Shown here one piece after another: positions 45,094 through 53,911 of a stretch of 64,000 nt of DNA. A model generated the notes under the pieces. It made no database searches. It had not been told where the DNA came from and worked only from the letters and a program-made list of their open reading frames with translations. Source of the stretch: Rhizobium sp. NXC14 (lineage in GTDB: Bacteria; Pseudomonadota; Alphaproteobacteria; Rhizobiales; Rhizobiaceae); contig NZ_CP021033.1 of NCBI RefSeq assembly GCF_002117485.1, forward strand, positions 124,001 to 188,000, written 5' to 3'. A program made the translations under genes and the position numbers. Within the stretch, counting starts at the first letter, position 1; each line of letters begins with the position of its first letter.

Positions 45094-45999
45094 TCAGGGC
45101 AGCTTGGCGCAGCTTTCGGCGAGTGCGGCATAATCCGCTTCGCTGAGCGGCATCAGCGGTGCGCGCGTGCGCTTCCAGGCGGGATTGCCTGTCTTCAGCC
45201 CGACCATTGCCTTGATCGTCGGGATCTGGACGTAGGAGTTGGACAGCGTGCGATAGGCGTTGATGCGCGCCTGCGCCGCCTCGACGTCGCTGGCACGCCC
45301 CTCGTCATGGACGTGGTCGTAGACGGTGCGCAGCGAATCCGCCACGAGATTGGAGGTTGCCGTGATGCAGCCCGCACCTCCGGCCTTCAACAGTGGCAGC
45401 AGCAGCGGATCGGCGCCCGCCAGCACCGAGAAGCCGGGATAGGCGGAGATGATTGCCTGCATGTTGTTGAAATCGCCAGCAGATTCCTTGATGCCGACGA
45501 CGGTTTCCGGGAAGGCGGCGATCAGCCGGCCGATCAGCGGAATGGAGAGCGGTACGCCTGAGACCTGCGGGATATGGTAGAGGATGACCTGCAGGCGCGT
45601 GTCGGCGACCTTGTCCAGCACCTGCGAATAGGCGGCGAAGAGGCCGTCGTCGGAAACGCCCTTGTAGTAGAAGGGCGGCAGCATCACGACCTTGGTGACG
45701 CCGAGCGACAGCGCGTGCCGGGTCAGTTCGACGGTTTCGGGAATGGCGACGACGCCCGTACCCGGCAGCAGCTTACCGGCAGGAATGCCGGCTTCCAGCG
45801 CCGCTTCCAGAATGGCGCGGCGTTCGGCTCCGGAGAAGGAATTGGCCTCGCCGGTGGTGCCGAGCAGGGCCACGCCATGGCAGCCCTCGGTCAGCAGCCG
45901 ACGGCAATGATTGGTGAAAAGAGCGAGATCCGGCGCGTTATCTGCGGTCAGCGGCGTAGCGGCCGCGCTGAAAACGCCTGTAATCCTGTGATGGCTCAT
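45094..45999 (-). CDS. DapA/NanA-family lyase or aldolase
   Basis: 301 residues from the ATG at 45999, preceded by GGGAGGG. TIM-barrel Schiff-base lyase of the dihydrodipicolinate synthase / N-acetylneuraminate lyase superfamily. Active-site Lys is in VVGIKESAGDFNNM; the conserved Tyr is in VILYHIPQVSG; substrate loop GTTGEANSFS. Members split or make 2-keto acids from sugars. The setting with sialidase-fold, dehydrogenase and sugar-acid kinase genes favours catabolism, not lysine synthesis. First gene of the minus-strand arm, behind the shared divergent operator region. Confidence 0.88.
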   Translation of the reverse strand: MSHHRITGVFSAAATPLTADNAPDLALFTNHCRRLLTEGCHGVALLGTTGEANSFSGAERRAILEAALEAGIPAGKLLPGTGVVAIPETVELTRHALSLGVTKVVMLPPFYYKGVSDDGLFAAYSQVLDKVADTRLQVILYHIPQVSGVPLSIPLIGRLIAAFPETVVGIKESAGDFNNMQAIISAYPGFSVLAGADPLLLPLLKAGGAGCITATSNLVADSLRTVYDHVHDEGRASDVEAAQARINAYRTLSNSYVQIPTIKAMVGLKTGNPAWKRTRAPLMPLSEADYAALAESCAKLP

Positions 46000-46095
46000 T
46001 CCGCCCTCCCTTAGGCGCGCTTGCCGGGCCGGCTGCGCAGAAAAATTGTCGTTCGTCTGTGGCGATGAGTGCCAAGAACTTTTCCATCGTGACGC

Positions 46096-46114
46096 TTTTG
46101 TCAAGAAGACAAAA
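46096..46114. promoter_or_regulatory. Inverted repeat in the divergent promoter region, candidate GntR operator
   Basis: TTTTGTC (46096-46102) and GACAAAA (46108-46114) form a perfect 7-base inverted repeat around AAGAA. On the minus strand the repeat contains TTGACA (46104-46099), a possible -35 of the dapA arm. FCD-type GntR regulators bind repeats of this kind, and the locus encodes one at 53079-53843. Assignment is inference. Confidence 0.55.
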
Positions 46115-46206
46115 TTGATTAATACGAGAGCGAAAATCTACATTATTGTAATTGTTGAATTATTTTAAGCTCAAAATTTTCAACGGGTCAAAACTGCGAT
46201 TTTTTG

Positions 46207-46237
46207 TTGACATATTTACATTAACGAGTGAACGATA
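46207..46237 (+). promoter_or_regulatory. Possible promoter of the dipeptide-type importer arm
   Basis: TTGACA (46207-46212) in an AT-rich stretch reads toward the binding-protein gene at 46308. A -10 is less clear; ACGATA (46232-46237) is the nearest candidate, with a 19-base spacer. Confidence 0.35.
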
Positions 46238-46307
46238 GGCGACGGATTGTGCTGCGCCCGGCAGGCGCAGGGAGAACGCTGCCGAATTCACCGTGGGAGG
46301 GAATGCC

Positions 46308-47945
46308 ATGTCTTTTGATCAATCGGATAAAACCAATATTTCACGTCGCAACGCGCTGAAGCTCGGCCTTGCGGCGGGCGTCGGCCTCACCGTGTTCGGT
46401 ATGAATGCGCGCATCGTGCTGGCCGATGAAGGCCAGGTGCTGAAGGTCGCGCATCCGGCCTTCGATCAGGACTGGTCGCCGCTGCGCGGCGGCGGCAGAA
46501 CCTTCCGCTGGAATTCCATCTGGTGGGCCGCGCCGATGTATTTCGACAGCGAAGGCAATATCAAGCCTTACGTCTTCACCAGCTGGGAATCGGCCGACAA
46601 CACCGTCTGGACCTTCAAGATCGACCCCAAGGCCGTCTTCTCCGACGGCAGCAAGATCACCGCCGCCGACGTCAAGGGATCGTGGGAAGTCGCCTCGATG
46701 CCGAACACCAAGAGCCAGCGCGCCGACCAGGTGCTGAGCAAGGTCAAGGGCTACGCCGAAATCGCCGCCGGCTCCGGCAACGAGCTGACCGGTGTCGCGA
46801 CGCCCGACGAGGGGACGGTGGTCGTGACGCTCGCCGCGGCTGATCCGATCTTCTTCATGCGCCTGGCAAACCACATCGCGCCGATCACAAAGGCATCGCA
46901 GTCGCGCGGCAGCGATGGCGAGGAAATCATCGACTGGTACAAGCCTGAGAATGAGCCGGTCTTCTCCGGCCCGTTCAAGCTGACGAGCATCGATATCGAT
47001 GCCGGCAAGATCACGTTCGAGCCGAATGAGAACTTCTTTGGGCAGAAGCCGAAGCTTGCCCGCATCGACATCACCTCGATCGAGGACAATGTCACTGCGA
47101 CGTCGCTGATCAAGTCGGGCGAGTTCAACGCCCATACCGAGCTCGTCACCTCGACCATCATCCAGGATCTCGGCCCGGAATTCTCGGCCGGCCCGCTGAT
47201 CCCGACCAGCCAGCACTTCTGGTTCAACATCTCCCGCGCGCCGATGGACGACCCGAAGGTCCGCCAGGCACTGATCATGGCCGTCGATCGCGACGGTCTG
47301 TTCAAGGCCTCCTATCCGGATGGGCCTCACAAGAAGGCCGACCAGATCCTCAATTCGGTTCCCGGCGCCGACAATTCCGGCTTCGAGCCTTTCCCCTATG
47401 ATCCGGCCGCCGCCAAGAAGCTGCTTGCCGAATCGAGCTATGGCGGGCCCGAGCGCCTGCCGAAGCTCCTGTTCGTCGGCATCTCGGCGCCGGCCATTCA
47501 GGCCGCCGCCCAGTTCATCGCCGAGCAGTGGCGCCAGAATCTCGGCATCACGGCCGTCGATATGAAACCGCAACAGGACGCCTATGCCGGTCCGGATCAG
47601 AACTCGGTCCAGATCTTCCGCGACGACGTCGGCACCCGTGTTCCAGACGCCGTTTCCTATCTTGCGGGCAGCATCGCCTCGACTTCGTCGAACGCGCAGA
47701 ACAAGCTCGGCGGATACAAGAACGAGAAGGTTGACAGCGCCCTTGCCGAAGCGGCGACCAAGGCTGCGGACGATCCGCAGCGCGTTACTCTCGCCCGAGA
47801 GGCCCAGAAGGCGTTCCGCGAGGATTGGGCCTTCATTCCGTGGTATTCTCAGGCGATGTCGCGCTGGGCCACCAAGGAGGTCAAGGGCATGGAGAAGAAT
47901 CTCGACTGGCAGATCGCCGAGCCCTGGAACATCTCCATCGGCTGA
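46308..47945 (+). CDS. Dipeptide/oligopeptide-type ABC substrate-binding protein
   Basis: 545 residues from the ATG at 46308, with GGGAGGG 8 bases earlier. Twin-arginine signal: ISRRNALKLGLAAGVGLTVFGMNARIVLA. The mature part is SBP family 5 (DppA/OppA-like): FTSWESADNTVWTFKIDPKAVFSDGSKITAADVKGSWE, PVFSGPFKLTSID and MDDPKVRQALIMAVDRDGLF. Family 5 proteins bind peptides, but in rhizobia often sugars, glycosides or oligosaccharides. Given the sugar-acid enzymes around it, a glycoside or oligosaccharide ligand is as likely as a peptide. Confidence 0.9.
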   Translation: MSFDQSDKTNISRRNALKLGLAAGVGLTVFGMNARIVLADEGQVLKVAHPAFDQDWSPLRGGGRTFRWNSIWWAAPMYFDSEGNIKPYVFTSWESADNTVWTFKIDPKAVFSDGSKITAADVKGSWEVASMPNTKSQRADQVLSKVKGYAEIAAGSGNELTGVATPDEGTVVVTLAAADPIFFMRLANHIAPITKASQSRGSDGEEIIDWYKPENEPVFSGPFKLTSIDIDAGKITFEPNENFFGQKPKLARIDITSIEDNVTATSLIKSGEFNAHTELVTSTIIQDLGPEFSAGPLIPTSQHFWFNISRAPMDDPKVRQALIMAVDRDGLFKASYPDGPHKKADQILNSVPGADNSGFEPFPYDPAAAKKLLAESSYGGPERLPKLLFVGISAPAIQAAAQFIAEQWRQNLGITAVDMKPQQDAYAGPDQNSVQIFRDDVGTRVPDAVSYLAGSIASTSSNAQNKLGGYKNEKVDSALAEAATKAADDPQRVTLAREAQKAFREDWAFIPWYSQAMSRWATKEVKGMEKNLDWQIAEPWNISIG

Positions 47946-48077
47946 TCGGGACTTTCGTTTCTGACAATAAGCGCGCGAAGGCCGCAAGGCCTTCGCGCAA
48001 GTTTCAAGAAGAGATGCGATCCGCCGGGCTTCAGCAAAGAGCGGGAGCGCATCGTTCAACAGGTGGGAGGTGGCCCC

Positions 48078-49034
48078 TTGCTGCGCTACGTGCTAACCCG
48101 GTTCGCCATCTGGATTCCGTCCGTTCTCGTGGTGATGTTGGCCGTCTACGCGCTGGCTTTCTACGGCGCCGGCGATCCGATCAAGCTCATCTTCCTGCGC
48201 GCGCCGGGCGACGTCGCCTACAATCCGCAGCGCATCGAGGCCATTCGCGAAAGTGCGGGTCTCAACCGGCCCTTCATCGAACAGTTCGGCCTTTACATCT
48301 GGAACCTGCTGCACGGCCGGTTCGGCAATTCGCTGACATCGGGCCGCGCCGTCTGGGCGATGGTTTCGGCCGCTGCACCCGTCTCCTTCCAGCTTGCCCT
48401 CTGTTCCATCATCCTGACGGCCGTCATTGCGATCCCGCTCGGCATGATCGCTGCGCTGAATCAGAATTCGCGCCTCGACTATGCCATTCTGGGCTCCGCG
48501 CTCTTTCTCTGGGCGATCCCGGCCTATGTCGCCGGGCCGCTGCTGATGGTCGGCCTCATCATGCTGCTGCCAGGCACGAGCGTGCCTTACGGCTGGGGCG
48601 GCGTCTTCGATGTCCGCATCCTGCTGCCGCTGATCGTGCTTTCCTTCCAGCCGATCGCGCTGATCGTGCGCCAGACGCGGGCCGCCGTCATCGAGGTTCT
48701 GTCGGAGGATTTCGTCCGCACTGCGCGCGCCAAGGGCGTGCCGGAGATCGTCGTGGCGCTGCGCCATATCCTGCGGCCGGTGCTGACGCCTGTCGTGACC
48801 CAGCTCGGCCTGATCATGATCACCATCGTCAACGGTGCGATCTTCGTTGAACTCGTTTTCGGCCTGCCGGGTCTCGGCCGGTTGACTGTGCAGGCGCTGA
48901 TCAATTCCGATTATCCTGTCATCCTGGCAATTACGCTGATCGGATCTTTCCTGGTCATGGTGTCGAACCTGCTGGTGGACGTGCTCTATCCGCTGCTCGA
49001 TCCCCGCGCCAATGATTCAAGAAGGAGCCGCTGA
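48078..49034 (+). CDS. DppB/OppB-type ABC transporter permease
   Basis: 318 residues using the TTG at 48078 as start, because GGGAGGTGG lies at ideal distance and the resulting N-terminus (M)LRYVLTRFAIWIPSVLVVML matches DppB proteins. A GTG at 48063 is in frame but would put the ribosome binding site inside the gene. Family blocks: GLNRPFIEQFGLYIWNLLHGRFGNSL, the PVSFQLAL region, VRQTRAAVIEVLSEDFVRTARAKGVPE (EAA loop) and GAIFVELVFGLPGLGRL. First permease of the importer. Confidence 0.88.
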   Translation: MLRYVLTRFAIWIPSVLVVMLAVYALAFYGAGDPIKLIFLRAPGDVAYNPQRIEAIRESAGLNRPFIEQFGLYIWNLLHGRFGNSLTSGRAVWAMVSAAAPVSFQLALCSIILTAVIAIPLGMIAALNQNSRLDYAILGSALFLWAIPAYVAGPLLMVGLIMLLPGTSVPYGWGGVFDVRILLPLIVLSFQPIALIVRQTRAAVIEVLSEDFVRTARAKGVPEIVVALRHILRPVLTPVVTQLGLIMITIVNGAIFVELVFGLPGLGRLTVQALINSDYPVILAITLIGSFLVMVSNLLVDVLYPLLDPRANDSRRSR

Positions 49035-49036
49035 CC

Positions 49037-49996
49037 ATGTCTGCAATCCCTCTTTCCACCACCGAAGCCGTGGATGAGCCGCCGGTCAGCCTGTGGCGCG
49101 ACGCCTGGCATCGTCTGCGGCGCAACAAGCTTGCCGTCTTCGGTCTCATGGTTGTTCTAACTCTCGCTTTCACGGCGATCTTCGGGCCATATCTCACGCC
49201 CTATGATTATCTGAGCCAAGACCTCAACGCCCGCAACGCGCTGCCGTCGATGAGCCACCTCTTCGGAACCGACGATCTCGGCCGCGACGTCTTCAGCCGC
49301 GTCGTCTTCGGCACGCGGACAGCCTTCCTCGTCGCCGTGATCGTCACCTTTTTCGCGGTGCTGATCGGCCTCACGCTCGGCGCCGTCGCCGGTTTCTTCG
49401 GCAACCCTTTCGACCGCGCTATCATGTGGCTGACCGATGTGACGATGTCGGTTCCGAACCTGCTGCTCGTCGTCGTCATCAACGCTTCGCTGAAATCGCC
49501 GATCACCAAGTGGATGGAGGCCCGTTATCTTGAGACCCTCAATCCCTTCTACCGCCAGACCATATGGGTGGATTTCATTCTCGTCTTCGGGTCGATGGCG
49601 CTGATCTCCTGGCCGCCCTATGCCCGTCTGGTGCGCGCCCAGGTGCTGTCGATCCGCAGCCGGCCCTATATTACGGCTGCTCAGGCGCTTGGCCTTTCCA
49701 ACTGGATCATCATCAAGCGTTATGTCGTGCCGAATGCGCTCGGGCCTTTGATCGTCTCGGTCAGCGCCGGTCTCGGCACGGCGATGGTGCTGGAAAGCGC
49801 TTTCAGCTTCCTCGGTGTCGGCGTCAATCCGCCGACGCCGAGCTGGGGCAACATGATTTCGGACGGTCTTCGCGTCTGGCAGCATTATCCGCATCTTCTC
49901 GCCGCTCCGGCGGCCGTGCTCGGCCTTGCCTCCGTTGCCTTCAGCTTCCTCGGCGACGGCCTCAACGACGCGCTCAATCCGCGGGGCAGCAAATGA
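49037..49996 (+). CDS. DppC/OppC-type ABC transporter permease
   Basis: 319 residues, 2 bases after the first permease. N-terminal OppC_N helix: NKLAVFGLMVVLTLAFTAIFGPYL. Then HLFGTDDLGRDVFSRVVFGTRTAFLVAVI, EAA loop VRAQVLSIRSRPYITAAQALGLSNWIIIKRYVVPNALGP and SFLGVGVNPPTPSWGNMISDG, all standard for DppC. A loop of about 30 residues (SLKSPITKWMEARYLETLNPFYRQTIW) between helices is longer than in E. coli DppC. Confidence 0.92.
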   Translation: MSAIPLSTTEAVDEPPVSLWRDAWHRLRRNKLAVFGLMVVLTLAFTAIFGPYLTPYDYLSQDLNARNALPSMSHLFGTDDLGRDVFSRVVFGTRTAFLVAVIVTFFAVLIGLTLGAVAGFFGNPFDRAIMWLTDVTMSVPNLLLVVVINASLKSPITKWMEARYLETLNPFYRQTIWVDFILVFGSMALISWPPYARLVRAQVLSIRSRPYITAAQALGLSNWIIIKRYVVPNALGPLIVSVSAGLGTAMVLESAFSFLGVGVNPPTPSWGNMISDGLRVWQHYPHLLAAPAAVLGLASVAFSFLGDGLNDALNPRGSK

Positions 49997-51000
49997 TGAA
50001 CACGAAAAGCACAGAACACCTGCTCGACGTCAGGGGTCTCACCGTCGAGATCGACGGCCGCAACGGCCCTGCCGTCGTCGTCGACGGCATCGATCTGCAT
50101 GTCGACAAGGGAGAGACCCTCGGCGTCGTCGGCGAATCCGGCTGCGGCAAGAGCCTCACCATGCTGAGCCTGATGCGGCTGCTGCCGAACAAGATCAAGG
50201 TCGCCAAGGGCTCGGCCACCTTCGACGGCCGCGACCTGCAGACGATGTCCAATCGTGAATTGCGCAAGGTGCGCGGCGGCGATATCGGCTTCGTCTTCCA
50301 GGATCCGATGACCTCGCTCAATCCCGTCATGCGCGTCGGCGACCAGATCTGCGAGCCGCTGATCTATCACCGCAAGATGAAGAAGGCGGAAGCCCGCGAC
50401 CGCGCTGTCGAGCTGCTGCGCCTCGTCGGCATTCCCGGCCCGGAAGAGCGGCTGCAGGCCTATCCGCATGAGCTTTCCGGCGGTATGCGCCAGCGCGTGA
50501 TGATCGCGATTGGCCTTGCCTGCAATCCCAAGCTCCTGATCGCCGACGAGCCGACGACGGCGCTCGACGTCACGATCCAGGCCCAGATCGTCGATCTGGT
50601 GAAGGATCTCAGAGCCAAGCTCGGTATGTCCGTCGTCTGGATCACCCACGATCTGGCGCTGATCGCCGGCCTCGTCGATCGCGTCGCCGTTCTCTATGCC
50701 GGCACGGTCGTGGAGGACGCGCCGGTCGACGAGCTCTACGCCCGGCCGAGCCATCCCTATACGCGCGGCCTGCTCTCCTCGATCCCGAAACTTTCAGATC
50801 CGCCGGCAAGCCGGCTGAGCTCGATCGGCGGCACGCCGCCGGAGCCCGGCCGTCGGCCGAAGGGCTGCCCCTTTGCGCCGCGCTGCCCGCTCGCCGAAAC
50901 AATCTGTCACGAGAAGGTGCCACGGCTCGAACTGCTCGCCGGCAGGAGCAATCATCGCGCCGCCTGTTTCGTCGTCCAGAGAATGCAGGAGGCCGCGTGA
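49993..51000 (+). CDS. DppD/OppD-type ABC transporter ATP-binding protein
   Basis: 335 residues from the ATG at 49993, ATGA overlap with the permease gene. Walker [11 protein letters not shown]-loop GFVFQDPMTSLNP, signature LSGGMRQRVMIAIGL, Walker B LLIADEPTTALD and H-loop WITHDLALIAGL. The C-terminal oligopeptide/dipeptide domain contains the Cys cluster GCPFAPRCPLAETIC that binds a [4Fe-4S] cluster in relatives. Confidence 0.93.
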   Translation: MMNTKSTEHLLDVRGLTVEIDGRNGPAVVVDGIDLHVDKGETLGVVGESGCGKSLTMLSLMRLLPNKIKVAKGSATFDGRDLQTMSNRELRKVRGGDIGFVFQDPMTSLNPVMRVGDQICEPLIYHRKMKKAEARDRAVELLRLVGIPGPEERLQAYPHELSGGMRQRVMIAIGLACNPKLLIADEPTTALDVTIQAQIVDLVKDLRAKLGMSVVWITHDLALIAGLVDRVAVLYAGTVVEDAPVDELYARPSHPYTRGLLSSIPKLSDPPASRLSSIGGTPPEPGRRPKGCPFAPRCPLAETICHEKVPRLELLAGRSNHRAACFVVQRMQEAA

Positions 51001-51992
51001 TGGCTGCTCAACCGCTGCTCAAGGTCGAAAACCTGGTCAAGCATTTTCATGTCAAGCTTGGCGCATTCGGCGAACGCTCGGCAACCGTCTATGCGCTCGA
51101 CAATGTCAATCTCGACATCATGGAAGGCGAGACGCTGAGCCTCGTCGGCGAATCCGGCTGCGGCAAGTCGACGACCGGTTTCACCATCCTCAACCTCTAC
51201 AAGGCGACCAGCGGCAAGGTCGTCTATAAGGGCCAGGATCTCGCCACACTCGACGAAAAGCAGATGCGGCCCTTCCGCCGCGACCTGCAGATCGTTTTCC
51301 AGGACCCCTATTCGACGCTCAATCCGCGCATGACGGTGGGCGAAGCGATCGGCGAGCCGATCCTCTTTCATAAGCTCTGCGCCAAGGCCGAGCTGAAGGA
51401 GAGGGTGGCGACGCTGCTCACCGATGTCGGCCTGCCCACACGCTTTGCCCAGCGTTACCCGCACGAGCTTTCCGGCGGTCAGCGCCAGCGCGTCGTCATC
51501 GCCCGGGCGCTCGCCTGCCAGCCGAAATTCATTGTCTGCGATGAGGCAATATCGGCGCTCGACGTGTCGATCCAGGCGCAGATCATCAACCTGCTGCTCG
51601 ATTTGCAGGAGAAATACGGGCTAACCTATCTTTTCATCGCCCATGATCTTGCCGTCGTGCGCCACATCGGCACCCGCGTCGGAGTCATGTATCTCGGGCG
51701 GCTGGCCGAACTGGCCACCCGCGAGGACCTCTTCGACAATCCGCTGCACCCCTATACCAAGGCGCTGCTGTCGGCCGTTCCGGAGACCGATCCGGAACTG
51801 GAGCGCACCCGTCAGCGCCAGATCCTGCAGGGCGACGTGCCGAGCCCCCTGAGCCCGCCGTCCGGCTGCCGTTTCCATACGCGCTGCCCGATCGCCATGG
51901 ATGTCTGCAGCAAGGTCATCCCCGCCTGGAAAGAAGCCAGGCCTGGCCACCTCGTCGCCTGCCACGCCGTCAATACGGAGCAAATCGCATGA
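51000..51992 (+). CDS. DppF/OppF-type ABC transporter ATP-binding protein
   Basis: 330 residues from the ATG at 51000, which overlaps the previous TGA by one base; AGGAGG is 7 bases upstream. Walker [11 protein letters not shown]-loop [15 protein letters not shown], signature [15 protein letters not shown], Walker [15 protein letters not shown] (with Ala where many have Pro) and H-loop [13 protein letters not shown]-terminal Cys cluster [15 protein letters not shown]. Second ATPase of the importer. Confidence 0.93.
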   Translation: MAAQPLLKVENLVKHFHVKLGAFGERSATVYALDNVNLDIMEGETLSLVGESGCGKSTTGFTILNLYKATSGKVVYKGQDLATLDEKQMRPFRRDLQIVFQDPYSTLNPRMTVGEAIGEPILFHKLCAKAELKERVATLLTDVGLPTRFAQRYPHELSGGQRQRVVIARALACQPKFIVCDEAISALDVSIQAQIINLLLDLQEKYGLTYLFIAHDLAVVRHIGTRVGVMYLGRLAELATREDLFDNPLHPYTKALLSAVPETDPELERTRQRQILQGDVPSPLSPPSGCRFHTRCPIAMDVCSKVIPAWKEARPGHLVACHAVNTEQIA

Positions 51993-53053
51993 CGCTGAAG
52001 GTGGCGATCATTGCCGACGATCTGACCGGCGCTCTCGATACCGGCACGCCCTTTGTCGAAGCTGGCCTTTCGGTCGCCGTCGCCATCGATATAGAGGCGG
52101 CGCGGGAGGCGGTGGCTACCGCCTGCGATGTCGTCGTCATCAACACCGCCTCCCGCGCACTGGATGAGCGCGAAGCTGCCGAAAGAGTTCAATTGGCGGC
52201 GGATGTCTTTCGTGGCGAGAAGCCTGCGGTCGTCATGAAGAAGATCGATTCCCGGTTGAAGGGCAATGTCGCGGCGGAAAGCATGGCGCTCGCGAAGGCA
52301 TTCGACCTGAAGGCCATCCTCGTTGCGCCCGCCATTCCCGATCAGGAGCGGTTGACCTACCGTGGCTGTGTCGTCGGCCGGGGCATCAACCGTCCGCTGC
52401 CGATCGCTGAGCTGTTCAAAAGGGGTGCGGACCGCGTTGTCGTTGCCGATGCCGGGGACGATGCCGATCTTGACCAGATCGCCGCGGGACATGACTGGCA
52501 GACGACCCTTGCCGTCGGCGCCCGGGGTCTCGGCGCCGCACTTGCCCGCCGCCTCGGCGAGGCAGGTCAGTCGACTAGGAGGGAATTTGCGGCAAGCCCG
52601 CGGACCCTGTTTGCCTTCGGCTCGCGCGATCCGATCACTGTCGCTCAGATGAGCCGGCTTGAAGGCACGGGCGCCCTACGCGTGGTGTTGGATGCGCCGA
52701 TGGGCGAGATCGAATGTGGCGAGGGTCTGGCGCTGCCGGTGCTGTTGCGTTGCACAGGCGATATGGCGGTCGATGCGGGGCTCGTCGTTCGCAACTTTGC
52801 GTCAGGCGTCAAGGCTGTCATCGATGATACGAGGCCGGATATGCTGATGGTCGGGGGCGGCGATACGGCTCTTGCCGTTTTCCGCACATTGGGGGTGCGG
52901 GTATTGGCGCCCCAGGGCGAGATAGAAGCCGGCATTCCGTGGTTCGATGTGACGGCCGCCGATGGCCGGCGTTTTCGGTGCGCCGTTAAGTCGGGGGGCT
53001 TCGGCAAACCGGATAGTCTGCTAAAACTGGTTCTTCGGAATCAGGCGGCATAA
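51989..53053 (+). CDS. DUF1537 four-carbon acid sugar kinase
   Basis: 354 residues, ATGA overlap with the ATPase gene. N-terminal domain: VAIIADDLTGALDTGTPF (the DDLTGA hallmark), KKIDSRLKGNVAAES and VAPAIPDQERLTYRGCVV. C-terminal domain: TDTRPDMLMVGGGDTALAVFRTLG, GIPWF and KSGGFGKPDSLL. These kinases phosphorylate O4 of D-threonate, D-erythronate or 3-oxo-tetronate. The protein is shorter than typical members of about 420 residues. Paired with PdxA2 it would act on D-threonate or D-erythronate to give dihydroxyacetone phosphate. Confidence 0.88.
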   Translation: MTLKVAIIADDLTGALDTGTPFVEAGLSVAVAIDIEAAREAVATACDVVVINTASRALDEREAAERVQLAADVFRGEKPAVVMKKIDSRLKGNVAAESMALAKAFDLKAILVAPAIPDQERLTYRGCVVGRGINRPLPIAELFKRGADRVVVADAGDDADLDQIAAGHDWQTTLAVGARGLGAALARRLGEAGQSTRREFAASPRTLFAFGSRDPITVAQMSRLEGTGALRVVLDAPMGEIECGEGLALPVLLRCTGDMAVDAGLVVRNFASGVKAVIDDTRPDMLMVGGGDTALAVFRTLGVRVLAPQGEIEAGIPWFDVTAADGRRFRCAVKSGGFGKPDSLLKLVLRNQAA

Positions 53054-53078
53054 GATACCGTCGGGGAGAATATGACAC

Positions 53079-53843
53079 GTGGTTGACGCGAATGGCGAAT
53101 CTTTGAACGCGGAAGCCGGCCCGCCGGGCAAGCCCGAACGCGGCAAGGCCGTCAAGCTGGTCGACCGTGTCTTCGACCAGCTGCTCGAGCGGATCCGCGG
53201 CGGAAACTATCCGCCGGATTCACGCCTTCCAGGCGAACACGAACTGGCCTCGATGCTGGGTGTTTCCCGGCCTATCGTCCGTGATGCGCTGGCACGGCTG
53301 CGCGATCAGGGCATGGTCTATGCCCGGCAAGGCGCGGGCACCTTCGTCAGCGCGCATGGGTCGCCGACGACGCAACTCGCCTATTCGCCTGTTAAAACCA
53401 TTGCCGATATTCAGCGCTGCTACGAATTCCGCCTGACCATCGAGCCGGCCGCCGCCTATTTTGCCGCCAAGCGACGCAATGAGCAGGCCATCCAGAAGAT
53501 CGCCAGCGCCCTTGCGGATCTGCGCGAGGCGACCAGCCATCAGCTTCACCGGGCCGATGCCGATTTCACTTTCCATCGCGCGGTGACGGAGGCTGCCAAC
53601 AATCATTATTACACGGCCTCGATCGATGCACTGAAAGCCCATATCGCCGTCGGTATGCATCTCCATGGCCTTTCCCTGCTCGGCCCGCGCCAAGGGTTAG
53701 AACAGGTCTATGAAGAGCATAACGCCATTTACAAGGCGATCGCCGATGGCAGGCCGGAGGATGCGCAAAGGTTGATGAAGGCGCATCTCGAAGGTTCTCG
53801 CGACCGTCTCTTCGAGGGCAGGGTGCTCGACCTGTCCTTCTGA
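53079..53843 (+). CDS. GntR-family regulator (FCD subfamily) of the sugar-acid locus
   Basis: 254 residues from a GTG with GGGGAGAA upstream. GntR winged helix: KLVDRVFDQLLERIRGGNYPPDSRLPGEHELASMLGVSRPIVRDALARLRDQGMVYARQGAGTFV. FCD domain: CYEFRLTIEPAAAYFAAKR and DFTFHRAVTEAANNHYYTASI. Last gene of the importer-kinase operon and the only regulator of the locus, so it probably binds the inverted repeat between the two arms. Confidence 0.9.
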   Translation: MVDANGESLNAEAGPPGKPERGKAVKLVDRVFDQLLERIRGGNYPPDSRLPGEHELASMLGVSRPIVRDALARLRDQGMVYARQGAGTFVSAHGSPTTQLAYSPVKTIADIQRCYEFRLTIEPAAAYFAAKRRNEQAIQKIASALADLREATSHQLHRADADFTFHRAVTEAANNHYYTASIDALKAHIAVGMHLHGLSLLGPRQGLEQVYEEHNAIYKAIADGRPEDAQRLMKAHLEGSRDRLFEGRVLDLSF

Positions 53844-53911
53844 GGCACCCCCGGTTGCAACCTGCGTAAAGGGGCGGCGTCCAAATGCTCGCCGCGAAAC
53901 GATGCGGTGAG

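Noticed and set aside
46341..48059. Minus-strand open frame of 572 codons opposite the binding-protein gene
   Set aside because: Mirror frame of the family 5 binding protein, low-complexity Arg/Asp/Leu composition.
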